Source: a virus
IMG/VR virus record: IMGVR_UViG_3300027833_000077
Location: 1 to 48,253 of that record
Direction: 5' to 3' (one strand)
DNA: 48,253 nucleotides
Made by a program: the position numbers and the translations under genes. Positions within the stretch are counted from its first letter, which is position 1. Every line of letters begins with the position of its first letter. Under the pieces are notes generated by a model, which saw only the letters and a list, made by a program, of their open reading frames with translations, was not told the origin of the DNA and made no database searches. This document shows positions 38,087 through 47,478 of this stretch, piece by piece.

Positions 38087-41035
38087 ATGATGGAAAAACA
38101 AATGGAACTATTCGCACGTGGTGGCCTCAACGATGAGGGTGGTATGATTGACGAAGAATCTGGTAACAAAGTTCCTGTAGGTGGAACTCGTGAAGGTGTT
38201 CGTGATGATATTGAAGCTAACGTAAGCGAAGGTGAGTTTATCTTTCCAGAAGATGTTACACGTTATATTGGTTTAGATAAACTTATGCAGTTACGGCAAG
38301 AAGCTAAGATGGGTTTAAAAAGAATGGAAGCTATGGGTCAGATGGGTAATAGCGATGAAGCTACTATGGATGATGATCTACCTTTTGGTATGGATGATTT
38401 AATTATTGTTGCAGGTGATTCTGGCAATGATGGTGAACTCAACATGGCTGTTGGTGGTTTGACTACAGGTACTACAAATGTTACACGTACTCCTGATCCT
38501 GTTGCAACTGTAGCAAATAATCCTGTTCTTCCAGCAACTACAACTGGGGTGCGTAGGCTTACACCAGAAATTACACAACCTGTACGTACTACAGTAGACT
38601 TTAAAAAGTTTATGGGTGAAGCATCTATTGAATATAAAGAGTATAGAAATGCAAATGGTCAAAATATATTAATACCATTCTTAGATGGCAAAGCTATGTT
38701 CTCAATACCAGAAGGGTATAGTCTATATACAGGAGATGGTTCTATAGGTACTGGTACTACTCCCGTGGATGATATAGTAGCTGATGCTAATATAGCTACA
38801 CAAGAAGTTCGTACAAGTCGTGGTGATCGTAACGATGTATCACAACCACAACCTAAAGCCATTGATTATGATAATATTAGTAATGAAGAGTTATTAAAGT
38901 TAGCGCAAGATCAAACAGGCACTAAAGGCACTATAGCAAAAATAGCAATGGCTTTCATGGGACCTTTAGCTATCTTTGGTTATGCCGCTATGTCACACCA
39001 AAGTAAAAAAATACTACAGACAATTAATAGTAGAATAGCTTCGGGTGCTATTGACAGCAGTTTAAAAGATCAGTACAATGAAGTAATAGGACTTCTTGAA
39101 GAAGGTTCTGGTGGTTTAATCGGTGGTGCTATAGACTTTGTTGGCAATCTTTTAGGTAAAAAACCAGAAGAAGTTGAAGAAGCTAAAGTAAAAACAACAC
39201 AAATAGAAACAGACGTACAAAACGATACGGGTGATTTACTAAATAATATACTTGGTCAAACACCTTCTGTTAACAGAACCGCAGGTGCTGCATCAGATTA
39301 TGGTGAGTCTTATGTTCCAACAGATCAGTTAGCTGTATCACAAAGAGAAACACCCGATCCTTATTCTTTAGCAAGTAGTGAAAAAGATAGGTTCTTACCA
39401 GCACCACAAACAGCAGATGATGGATACACAAGTTTACCTATAGCTGGTGCAGATGGTCCTACACCTTATGAGTTATCTTTAGAAAACCAATCTCCTGCAG
39501 CACAAGAAGCAAGAGCAAGTTCCTATGATTACACAGGAATGCAACGCCCTGCTACTGGCCCTGATCCAATGATACAACCATATGTAACTCCTTCAGTGCA
39601 ACGTGCCGATCCATTAATTAATACCCCTACAATAGATTATACAACACCTTCTGGTACACTACCTTTTATGCAATCTGTAGTAAATCAAAGAAATACTGCT
39701 CTTAATCAAAGAAATACTGCGCTCAATACTTTACCAGATCCTACAATTGGAAAAACTGACGACTATCAAAAGTTTTCTTTCACGCCAGATGAATCTGGTA
39801 TATATCGTGCTGTAGGAAGTTTTCCAGAATATAAAAATGCTGGCGATCCCGCTTTAGGTTTAGGACTGCCTCCAACTGTAGCAGAACAAACTGCTAGTGC
39901 ATTTCCTAAGTATACACCACCTAGCGTTTCTGGTGTAGCATCCTATAAACCTGATGCAACGCAAACACCTCAGTCTGGATTTGGTGTAACTCCACCTACA
40001 TTTGCACAAACAGCAGATGATGGATATAGTCCAGTACAAGGACAGGATCAGTATACTTTAGCAAGCAAAGAAGGTGATCGTTTTACTAAACCTGCAGGTA
40101 CAGATACTGAAACTGCGCCATTAGATATTACAGAAACTGCTAATTTAGATATTACAAAAACAGAACCAGAAAAAGTAGTAAAAGCAGATTTAGGTACTAA
40201 GGTTATAAAACCTAAAGTAAAATATAAAACTGGACAGTCTAATCAAGCAACCGCATGGGAAAACTTACCTGACACAAACTTAGATCAAGCGTATGGATTA
40301 AGTCAACAGTTTAAGAATATGGGTGGTACTACAGTAGACAATTATGCAGTAGGAGCTATTTCTGATGGTACTACTACAGGTATACTTGCCGATGATCAGG
40401 GTTATGCTATTAGAGCAAAGAATGGCAGAAATGTATTTGTGGACGAACAAGGCGAATATCATAGAGCCACAATAGGTGAACTAATAAAGAATGGTCCTAA
40501 ATTTAAACAGCGTAACGTAGGTGACTATGACAAGAATAAAATTAGTATTGCTAGTACTGACAGAGTTTCTACAGTTACTGCGGCTAGAAAAAATGAACTA
40601 TCACCAGCCTCTAAAGCTAAGATAGGTACAGATGCTAGTGGTGGCGATCCTAATATGAAAGGTGCTGTATGGTATAACCAACCGGGTACTAACGTATTAA
40701 CTCGTAGATTCCCAACAGCAGCTGAGAGGAAAAAGATAAAAGACGATCAAGCCAAACAAGCTAGAATAGAAAAAACTAGAAAGGCTGTTGCTGATAAAAA
40801 AGCCGCTGATGATAGGATTAGAGCAGAGTCTATTAGAAGAGCTAATGAAGCTTATGCTCAACAACAAGCGGCAAAGGTGGCACAGTCAAGTAGTAGCAGT
40901 AGTAGAGATAGACGAAAGAAACAACAACAACAAGCACAAGCATCTGCTACAAGATACACAAAATCAGCAATATCAAGAAATGCTGGTTCAGATGGTAAGG
41001 TAACTAAAGACACATATAGAGGTGGTGGATTTTAA
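38087..41035 (+). CDS. Large repetitive virion-associated protein
   Basis: A 982-residue protein. The N-terminal domain (GGLNDEGGMIDEESGNKVPV, then VSEGEFIFPEDVTRYIGLDK) is conserved in many marine podoviruses. A hydrophobic helix near 300 (IAMAFMGPLAIFGYAAM) is followed by a long Pro/Thr/Gln-rich region with partial repeats such as QTADDGY (twice), PYSLASSEKDRF and QYTLASKEGDRF, and NQRNTAL (twice). The last 120 residues are Lys/Ala/Gln-rich helix. A protein packaged in the head or carried on it is likely; no enzyme motif is seen. AAGGAAAC lies upstream of the ATG. Confidence 0.7.
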   Translation: MMEKQMELFARGGLNDEGGMIDEESGNKVPVGGTREGVRDDIEANVSEGEFIFPEDVTRYIGLDKLMQLRQEAKMGLKRMEAMGQMGNSDEATMDDDLPFGMDDLIIVAGDSGNDGELNMAVGGLTTGTTNVTRTPDPVATVANNPVLPATTTGVRRLTPEITQPVRTTVDFKKFMGEASIEYKEYRNANGQNILIPFLDGKAMFSIPEGYSLYTGDGSIGTGTTPVDDIVADANIATQEVRTSRGDRNDVSQPQPKAIDYDNISNEELLKLAQDQTGTKGTIAKIAMAFMGPLAIFGYAAMSHQSKKILQTINSRIASGAIDSSLKDQYNEVIGLLEEGSGGLIGGAIDFVGNLLGKKPEEVEEAKVKTTQIETDVQNDTGDLLNNILGQTPSVNRTAGAASDYGESYVPTDQLAVSQRETPDPYSLASSEKDRFLPAPQTADDGYTSLPIAGADGPTPYELSLENQSPAAQEARASSYDYTGMQRPATGPDPMIQPYVTPSVQRADPLINTPTIDYTTPSGTLPFMQSVVNQRNTALNQRNTALNTLPDPTIGKTDDYQKFSFTPDESGIYRAVGSFPEYKNAGDPALGLGLPPTVAEQTASAFPKYTPPSVSGVASYKPDATQTPQSGFGVTPPTFAQTADDGYSPVQGQDQYTLASKEGDRFTKPAGTDTETAPLDITETANLDITKTEPEKVVKADLGTKVIKPKVKYKTGQSNQATAWENLPDTNLDQAYGLSQQFKNMGGTTVDNYAVGAISDGTTTGILADDQGYAIRAKNGRNVFVDEQGEYHRATIGELIKNGPKFKQRNVGDYDKNKISIASTDRVSTVTAARKNELSPASKAKIGTDASGGDPNMKGAVWYNQPGTNVLTRRFPTAAERKKIKDDQAKQARIEKTRKAVADKKAADDRIRAESIRRANEAYAQQQAAKVAQSSSSSSRDRRKKQQQQAQASATRYTKSAISRNAGSDGKVTKDTYRGGGF

Positions 41036-41244
41036 TGGATTTTGAAGAATATAAAATTGAAGTATCGAGTAGATTTGATGCACTGCAAGATGAAGAACGA
41101 GATCAAGTAATAGAGTTTTTAAGAAGTCCTGTAGGAGATATTATGATAAGTGTGTTAGGAACAGAACTGTTGGACTTAGGTACACCAGACGTTATTGAAC
41201 CTACTGCACCTGTAAGACGTGGATTAGCAGCACCAATTATTTAA
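41035..41244 (+). CDS. Small acidic protein with a possible in-frame readthrough extension
   Basis: A 69-residue acidic protein whose ATG overlaps the previous stop (TAATG). It is helical with FLRSPVGDIMISVLG and ends APVRRGLAAPII. After its TAA the same frame stays open for 24 more codons to a TGA at 41317-41319, encoding NWLPIPLPTLGYGGPSMKD in an unusually GC-rich stretch. Function unknown. Confidence 0.68.
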   Translation: MDFEEYKIEVSSRFDALQDEERDQVIEFLRSPVGDIMISVLGTELLDLGTPDVIEPTAPVRRGLAAPII

Positions 41245-41322
41245 CCTCTGCTAAATTTGAACTGGCTACCCATCCCCCTACCAACACTAGGCTACGGCGG
41301 CCCCAGTATGAAAGACTGAAAC
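41245..41322 (+). other. GC-rich spacer before the scaffold gene
   Basis: This 78-bp stretch contains runs such as CATCCCCCTACC and CTACGGCGGCCCCAG, much richer in C and G than the surrounding genes. No terminator hairpin with a T tract and no ribosome binding site is visible. It may be an in-frame extension of the preceding gene or a DNA or RNA signal. Confidence 0.5.
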
Positions 41323-42198
41323 ATGAATGATAAAATAATGGCAGAAGAAGTAAAGCCAGAAACTAAAGTTGCATTTGCAAATCGTAAGTACTCTAATGAA
41401 GACAAGCGTAAGATGGAAGAGGAAGAACTCGAACAACTTATAGCTGAACAAAAAGGTGAAACAACAGAAGCTACTGAAGAAGTGGTGGAAGCTGAACCTA
41501 CTAATGCTGAAGAAAAAAGTTTTAAGAAACGCTACGGTGATCTTAGACGACATATGCAAGACAAAGAAAAAGATTGGGACGACAAGTTTAAAACACTACA
41601 ACGTCAACTTGAAGACTCAACTAAACAAGAGATTAAGTTACCTAAGTCTGATGGAGACATTGAAGCTTGGGCAGAACAATACCCAGATGTAGCGGCTATA
41701 GTAGAGACTATTGCAATTAAGAAGGCAAGAGAACAAGCCGCTGGATTAGAAGAACGTGTAAAAGAAATTGATGAAATGAAAGCTGATGCAACACGCAAGA
41801 AAGCTGAAGTAGAATTAATGACTGCACATCCTGACTTTGGTGAAATCAGAGATGATGATGCATTTCATGATTGGGTAGATGAACAACCTAAGTGGGTACA
41901 AGACGCATTATATGAGAATGCCGATGACTCACGATCAGCATCACGTGCAATTGATTTGTACAAAGCTGATATGAACATACAAACAAAGAAACCTGCGAGC
42001 AACAATAAAGATGCCGCACGTTCAGTAAACAGTCGTAGTAACAATAGTGCACCTGATTCAGAAGATTCTAAGAATGTATATAAAGAATCTCAAGTGAATA
42101 AGATGACTGCACAACAGTATGAGAAAGCTTCAGATGCTATCATGGAAGCCATTCGTACTGGTAAGTTTATTTACGATATGTCGGGCAATGCTCGATAA
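41323..42198 (+). CDS. Capsid scaffolding protein
   Basis: A 291-residue, highly charged, largely helical protein directly before the major capsid gene, the standard place for a scaffold. Glu/Lys-rich helices dominate (KRKMEEEELEQLIAEQKGE, DKFKTLQRQLEDSTK); a Ser/Asn linker follows near 230 and a short basic C-terminal helix could bind the coat. A second ATG at 41338 (MAEEVKPETK) is also possible; neither start has a strong binding site. Confidence 0.8.
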   Translation: MNDKIMAEEVKPETKVAFANRKYSNEDKRKMEEEELEQLIAEQKGETTEATEEVVEAEPTNAEEKSFKKRYGDLRRHMQDKEKDWDDKFKTLQRQLEDSTKQEIKLPKSDGDIEAWAEQYPDVAAIVETIAIKKAREQAAGLEERVKEIDEMKADATRKKAEVELMTAHPDFGEIRDDDAFHDWVDEQPKWVQDALYENADDSRSASRAIDLYKADMNIQTKKPASNNKDAARSVNSRSNNSAPDSEDSKNVYKESQVNKMTAQQYEKASDAIMEAIRTGKFIYDMSGNAR

Positions 42199-42203
42199 AG
42201 CTA

Positions 42204-42231
42204 TTGACATATTATATATTTATGATATAAC
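42204..42231 (+). promoter_or_regulatory. Strong promoter for the major capsid gene
   Basis: TTGACA (42204-42209), 16 bp, TATAAC (42226-42231) with extended TGA. The sequence TGATATAACTA is the same as in the promoter at 31486 and nearly the same as that at 16277. Confidence 0.82.
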
Positions 42232-42246
42232 TATATGTACAATGTA

Positions 42247-42283
42247 GTAGTGTGACCCCTAAGACACAGGTTACTCACACTAC
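42247..42283 (+). repeat. Hairpin near the 5' end of the capsid mRNA
   Basis: GTAGTGTGA (42247-42255) and TCACACTAC (42275-42283) are perfect 9-bp arms around a 19-base loop. No U tract follows. It would form about 10 bases into the transcript from the 42204 promoter. Confidence 0.75.
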
Positions 42284-42450
42284 GACTAAACCCACGCAAA
42301 CAACAATATACTTCTTGACAACCTAATGTCTTATGGCCCATTATAGTGAAGGTAGGCCAACTTTCATGATAATGCACCCTACAAGTACTTAGCCTCTATA
42401 TAAGTGAATAGTCGTTTGCATCTGTAATCTAATGCTAAAGGAGAATTAAT

Positions 42451-43521
42451 ATGGCATTTGGAAAGGCTTCGGGCTACACAAACTTACCGAACGGTAACTT
42501 CTCGCCCGTTATTTACAGCAAACAGGTGCAACTTGCATTTCGCAAATCTGCTATCTGTGAAGCTATCACTAACTCTGACTATTTCGGAGAAATCGCTCAA
42601 ATGGGCGACTCAGTAAAAATCATAAAAGAACCTGAGATTTCAGTAACTGCGTATCTACGTGGTACTACTATATCAACACAGGACCTTTCAGATAACGATT
42701 TTTCACTAACAATCGACAAAGCAAACTACTTTGCATTTAAAGTTGATGACATTGAAGAAGCACACTCACATGTAAACTTCTCAAGCCTAGCTTCGGATCG
42801 TGCAGCATATCGTTTAGCTGATCAGTATGACCAAGATGTTCTTGGTTACTTATCTGGTTACAAACAGTCTGCATTACATGCAAATGCTGGTGCAGTAAAT
42901 AATGTAGTAAATGGTACTAAAGCTAACTCAGCAGCTGGTTCAGACGAACTACTTGCAGCGAACAAGCTTATTAAAGGTTCATTTGGTAACATTACAACCA
43001 CTTCTGCTGGAGATCATGCGATTCCAGTTGCAGCTCGTCTGCCGGGAGCTACTGCATTACCAACAGCTACTGTTTCACCAGCTATGTTGGTGGCACGTAT
43101 GAGTCGTTTACTAGACGTTCAAAACGTAGACACACAAGGTCGTTGGATCGTAATTGACCCAGTGATGATGGAAGTCTTACGTGATGAAGATTCACGTCTA
43201 TTAAATGCTGACTTCGGTGGTGATGGCCTAAAGAATGGCCTAGTGTTGAACAACTTCCACGGTTTCCGTGTATACGTTTCAAACAACTTACCATCAGTAG
43301 GTACTGGTGCATCTACAACAGGTGCGGCAAACCAGAACACTAACTACGGTGTTATATGTGCTGGTCATGACTCTGCAGTTGCAACTGCGGAACAAATCAA
43401 CAAAACTGAATCATACCGTGATCCAGACTCATTTGCTGATATTGTTCGTGGCATGCATTTATATGGCCGCAAGATTCTTCGTCCAGAAGCTCTTGTAACA
43501 GCTAAATATAATTTAGCATAA
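42451..43521 (+). CDS. Major capsid protein
   Basis: A 356-residue protein between the scaffold and the tail genes, with a strong AAAGGAG site, its own promoter and a terminator immediately after it, all as expected for the most abundant virion protein. The N-terminal region (GDSVKIIKEPEISVTAY, ISTQDLSDNDFSLTID) has the pattern of HK97-fold capsid proteins of the P22/T7-like type. The C-terminal part is LYGRKILRPEALVTAKYN. No decoration domain is visible. Confidence 0.9.
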   Translation: MAFGKASGYTNLPNGNFSPVIYSKQVQLAFRKSAICEAITNSDYFGEIAQMGDSVKIIKEPEISVTAYLRGTTISTQDLSDNDFSLTIDKANYFAFKVDDIEEAHSHVNFSSLASDRAAYRLADQYDQDVLGYLSGYKQSALHANAGAVNNVVNGTKANSAAGSDELLAANKLIKGSFGNITTTSAGDHAIPVAARLPGATALPTATVSPAMLVARMSRLLDVQNVDTQGRWIVIDPVMMEVLRDEDSRLLNADFGGDGLKNGLVLNNFHGFRVYVSNNLPSVGTGASTTGAANQNTNYGVICAGHDSAVATAEQINKTESYRDPDSFADIVRGMHLYGRKILRPEALVTAKYNLA

Positions 43522-43535
43522 ATTATCTAAGTAGG

Positions 43536-43563
43536 GGGGCTGACTTAAAGTTGGCCCCTTTAT
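43536..43563 (+). terminator. Intrinsic terminator after the capsid gene
   Basis: GGGGCTGACT (43536-43545) pairs with AGTTGGCCCC (43549-43558) with two wobble pairs and a TAA loop, followed by TTT. It probably lets partial read-through, lowering tail gene expression relative to capsid. Confidence 0.82.
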
Positions 43564-43591
43564 ACACATTTAATCTGAAAGCAACTACTCA

Positions 43592-44272
43592 ATGCCATAC
43601 ACATACTTAGATATAACAAATGAAGTTATTGCACGTTTTAACGAAGTACCTTTGTCTGTTGGTGGTTTTGCTACAGCTAGAGGCTTTCAAATTCAATGTA
43701 AGAATGCAGTCAATGATGCTATTGACTATATTAACACTAGTGAGTTTAGTTGGCCTTACAACCATTCTACACAAACAGATACACTAGTTGCTGGTACTAC
43801 AAGGTATACACCACCTGCAACTTCTAAGCACGTTGACTATGATACATTTCGTTTAGTTAAAGATGATAGCTTAGGTGTTTCTGGAGGAAAACTAGAATTA
43901 TTAGATTATAAAGATTACTTGAATAGATATATAGATCAAGAAGATAATAGTGGTGTAGGTTCAGTACCTCGTTATGTATTCAGAACACCTGATAATAACT
44001 ACGGTTTATATCCATATCCAGACAAAGCATATTCATTACGTTATGAATACTATGGATATGGTACTACATTATCTGAAGGTGGTGATGTACCCTTAATACC
44101 TGAGCAATATAGGTCTGTTATTGTAGATGGTGCAACTGCATATGGCTACCAATATCGTGGTGAAACACAACAACACCAGTTAAACTTTCAAAGGTTTGAA
44201 GCTGGTATTAAAAACATGAGAAGCTTACTTGGCAATAGAACAGACTATATCTATTCAACAGTATTATACTAG
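43592..44272 (+). CDS. Tail tubular protein A-like / head-tail connector
   Basis: A 226-residue protein directly after the capsid gene, in the place of T7 gp11. The N-terminus is helical (DITNEVIARFNEVPL) and the middle part beta-rich with PRYVFRTPDNNYGLYPYPDK, and VIVDGATAYGYQYRGE near the C-terminus, a common arrangement in podovirus gp11-like adaptors. Assigned from order, length and overall pattern. Confidence 0.72.
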   Translation: MPYTYLDITNEVIARFNEVPLSVGGFATARGFQIQCKNAVNDAIDYINTSEFSWPYNHSTQTDTLVAGTTRYTPPATSKHVDYDTFRLVKDDSLGVSGGKLELLDYKDYLNRYIDQEDNSGVGSVPRYVFRTPDNNYGLYPYPDKAYSLRYEYYGYGTTLSEGGDVPLIPEQYRSVIVDGATAYGYQYRGETQQHQLNFQRFEAGIKNMRSLLGNRTDYIYSTVLY

Positions 44273-44280
44273 GTTAGATA

Positions 44281-45798
44281 ATGGCAGATCAATCAGGAAT
44301 TAATCCGTTTGTATTTCCATGTAAAGGTGGGCTAGTACTAGACCGTTCTACTTTTACTATGGAAGCTGGGATGGCCTTAGAGTTACAAAACTTTGAAGCT
44401 GATATTACTGGTGGCTATAGACGTATAAATGGTTATAATAAATGGAATACTAATGTAGTTCCTCAAACTGCTTCTGCTATTGAGCCAGTATTAATGTCAG
44501 CTTACTTTGCAGGTAATGATAAAGTTATAGCGGCAAGAGGCGAGAAGGTATTTGAAGCGGCTAGTGGTAGCGGTGCTTGGTCACAGATAGATACTGGTAG
44601 AACTAACGCAAACAAGTACACTTTCTTTAGGTATAACTTTAATAATACACCTCATATTATATGGGCAGATGGTGCTAACCACGCAACAAAGTACGATGGT
44701 ACTACACTAACAGATATTAGTGGTACTGGCGCACCTACTAACCCTAAGTATGTTACATCGTTTAAGAATACTATGTTCTTTGCAGGTATGTCAGCTACAC
44801 CACAGGAGATGGTATTTACTGCACCATACACAGACAATGACTTTAGTGTAGCTAATGGTGCTGGTTCTATAAGAGTAGATGATACTATTACAGGTATCTT
44901 TCCTTTCCGTGATACACTAATTATCTTCTGTGAAGAACGTATATTTAGACTTGTTGGTAATACGATAGCTGACTTCCAGTTACAACCTGTATCTCGTAAC
45001 GTTGGATGTATTAATGGTTCAACAATAAAAGAATTTGCTGGTGACATAATCTTCCTAAGTCGTGATGGATTACGTACTGTTGCTGGTACAGAGAAGATTG
45101 GTGACGTTGAACTAGGTACTATATCCGCACCTGTACATGAACTATTTTCAGTCTATACAGATGTAGATGAGTTTGAAGCAGTAGTAGTACCAGATAAAAC
45201 ACAGTACCGTATATTCTTTGTAAACAATAGTGCAAGAAACAGAGCTGCAACTAAAGGTGTTATAGCTTACAGAGGTGCAGAAGGTTATACATACAGTGAG
45301 CTATTAGGTATACAACCATCTTGTACTGACTCATTGAACGAACAAGGTTCTATCTTTGTGTTACATGGTGGCTTTGATGGCTACGTATATAGACAAGAAC
45401 AAGGTAGTACTTTTGATGGAGAAACTATTATAGGTCGTTATAGATCACCTGACTTGACTATGGGTGATGCTGGTATACGTAAGAACTTTCAACGTGTTAT
45501 CATTAACTATGCACCTACAGGTAATGTAAACTCTGATTTGTTTTTAAGGTATGACTACGAAGACCCTAACATACCTAGACCAGCGGCATACCCTTTTGAT
45601 AGTAGTACAGTTGTAGCTTTATATGGTACATCAGCTTATGGCACTGCTACTTATGGTGGTCAAACTAACCCTCTCGTTAGACAAGCTGTAGAAGGTAGTG
45701 GGTTTGCTGTAGCATTAAGGGTTGTTGATAATGGAGTTTCTGAACCTTACTCACTAAAAGGGTTTCAGCTAGAATTTGACGCTTCGGCACGTCGATAG
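44281..45798 (+). CDS. Tail tubular protein B-like (tail nozzle) protein
   Basis: A 505-residue, beta-rich protein following the gp11-like gene. It starts NPFVFPCKGGLVLDRSTFTM and has repeated strand pairs with hydrophobic and aromatic residues (IPHRDTLIIFCEERIFRLVG-like), suggesting a beta-propeller, the fold of podovirus nozzle proteins. T7 gp12 is longer (794 residues), so this is a shorter form. It forms the end of the short tail in the proposed role. Confidence 0.7.
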   Translation: MADQSGINPFVFPCKGGLVLDRSTFTMEAGMALELQNFEADITGGYRRINGYNKWNTNVVPQTASAIEPVLMSAYFAGNDKVIAARGEKVFEAASGSGAWSQIDTGRTNANKYTFFRYNFNNTPHIIWADGANHATKYDGTTLTDISGTGAPTNPKYVTSFKNTMFFAGMSATPQEMVFTAPYTDNDFSVANGAGSIRVDDTITGIFPFRDTLIIFCEERIFRLVGNTIADFQLQPVSRNVGCINGSTIKEFAGDIIFLSRDGLRTVAGTEKIGDVELGTISAPVHELFSVYTDVDEFEAVVVPDKTQYRIFFVNNSARNRAATKGVIAYRGAEGYTYSELLGIQPSCTDSLNEQGSIFVLHGGFDGYVYRQEQGSTFDGETIIGRYRSPDLTMGDAGIRKNFQRVIINYAPTGNVNSDLFLRYDYEDPNIPRPAAYPFDSSTVVALYGTSAYGTATYGGQTNPLVRQAVEGSGFAVALRVVDNGVSEPYSLKGFQLEFDASARR

Positions 45799-45810
45799 GA
45801 GAAAGATTAA

Positions 45811-47472
45811 ATGGCAGGTTATACAAGACAGTCCACATACACCGATGGTGATATTATCAATGCGGCAGATTCTAATGATGAATACAATCAGTTATTAGCT
45901 GCGTTTGTAAACACTACTGGTCACAAGCATGATGGTACAGCGGCGGAAGGCCCTGTCATTGGATTGATTGGTGATCCCGGTGTCACTACTCCATTAAACA
46001 AAGTTGAGATTAATGACACTAATAATAGAGTAGGTGTTTTTGTTGATGTAGGTTCTAGTTCAGTTGAGCAGTTACGCATTCAAGATGGTGTAATAGTTCC
46101 TGTAACTAATAATGACGTTGACTTAGGTACTAGTTCTATTAAGTTTAAAGATGGTTACTTTGCAGGTAACTTAACTGTAGATGGTGATATTACACTAGGT
46201 GGAGACATTACTTTAGGTGATGCAGACACGGATAGTATTACACTAGGTGCTGAGGTAGACTCTCATGTGATACCTAATATAGATGGTACATATGACTTAG
46301 GTTCAACGACTAAAGAGTGGCGTAACCTTTACCTTGATGGTACAGCTAATATAGATAGCTTAGTAGCTGATACAGCAGACATCAATGGTGGTACTATAGA
46401 CGGTGCTACTATCGCTACATCAGACATTACAGTAGGCTCAGGTAAAACACTGAATGTATCTGCAGGTACACTAACACTAGCAGATAACCAAATCTCAGGT
46501 GATAAAGTTGAAGGTGGCACAATCAATGCTGTCACTGTAAATACTTTAGACTTCGGTACTTTATCTGATGGTACTATAGGTGTAACAGCATTTGCTGATG
46601 AAGATGATATGACATCTAACTCAGCTACACTTGTACCTACACAACAGTCAGTTAAAGCTTATGTAGATACACAGATAGCTACTGTACCTATTGGTGACAT
46701 TACATCTGTAGTTGCAGGTACAGGTCTTACTGGTGGCGGTACAATAAATGATGTTACACTAAACGTTATTGGTGGTACTGGTATAACAGCTAATGCCGAT
46801 GAAATAACTATTGACTCAACTGTAGCTACACTAACAGGATCACAGACACTAACAAATAAAACACTTACTTCTCCAGCAGTAAATACTGCAACAGTAGTTG
46901 GTGGCACAATAAATAATGCAGTCATAGGTGGATCAACACCTGCGGCTATTACAGGTACTACAGTTACTGCATCAACTAACTTTGTAGGTGATATTACTGG
47001 TGACGTTACTGGTACTGTATCGTCTTTAAGTAACCATGATACTGCAGACTTAGCTGAAGGTACAAATCTGTACTATACACAAGGTAGGTTCGACTCAGCA
47101 TTTACTGCTAAAAGTACCACTAACTTATCAGAAGGTACTAATCTATACTACACAAGTGCACGTGCAAATACAGACTTTGACACAAGACTTGCAACTAAAA
47201 GTACCACTAACTTATCTGAGGGTACTAACCTTTATTATACTGATGCTAGATTTAACACAGCATTTGGAAATAAAACAACTTCTGACTTGACAGAAAACAC
47301 TAATCTGTATTATACTGATGCAAGGGCTAATACAGCAATCGATGCAAGAGTAGACCAAACCTTTGTAAATAACTTAAACGTAGACGCTGCAACATTAGGT
47401 GGGGATAGTAAAGCTACTCTCTTAGCAACTGCAGAGTCTAATGCTCTTGCTCTTTCAATAGCTCTAGGATAA
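45811..47472 (+). CDS. Tail fibre protein with YYT repeats
   Basis: A 553-residue protein. The N-terminal part (GHKHDGTAAEGPVIG) resembles a virion-attachment segment. The middle is made of short beta repeats with GDITLGG and DGATI motifs, typical of trimeric fibres. Residues about 410-510 hold four copies of a unit around LSEGTNLYYTDAR, a repeat common in fibres of marine phages. It probably binds the host surface or carries the tip encoded by the last gene. GGAG precedes the ATG. Confidence 0.82.
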   Translation: MAGYTRQSTYTDGDIINAADSNDEYNQLLAAFVNTTGHKHDGTAAEGPVIGLIGDPGVTTPLNKVEINDTNNRVGVFVDVGSSSVEQLRIQDGVIVPVTNNDVDLGTSSIKFKDGYFAGNLTVDGDITLGGDITLGDADTDSITLGAEVDSHVIPNIDGTYDLGSTTKEWRNLYLDGTANIDSLVADTADINGGTIDGATIATSDITVGSGKTLNVSAGTLTLADNQISGDKVEGGTINAVTVNTLDFGTLSDGTIGVTAFADEDDMTSNSATLVPTQQSVKAYVDTQIATVPIGDITSVVAGTGLTGGGTINDVTLNVIGGTGITANADEITIDSTVATLTGSQTLTNKTLTSPAVNTATVVGGTINNAVIGGSTPAAITGTTVTASTNFVGDITGDVTGTVSSLSNHDTADLAEGTNLYYTQGRFDSAFTAKSTTNLSEGTNLYYTSARANTDFDTRLATKSTTNLSEGTNLYYTDARFNTAFGNKTTSDLTENTNLYYTDARANTAIDARVDQTFVNNLNVDAATLGGDSKATLLATAESNALALSIALG

Positions 47473-47478
47473 TAAACA

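Larger units (their letters stand above)
42199..42450 (+). other. Capsid-gene leader region
   Basis: These 252 bp without a gene hold the promoter at 42204-42231, the hairpin at 42247-42283, and a second TTGACA at 42315-42320 with CATTAT 18 bp downstream that could be another promoter. AAAGGAG lies before the capsid ATG. A long leader allows separate, high-level expression of the coat. Confidence 0.65.

Noticed and set aside
41287-41559. Minus-strand Phe-rich 90-aa frame
   Set aside because: Antisense shadow of the Glu/Lys-rich scaffold gene (GAA/AAG codons read as TTC/CTT).
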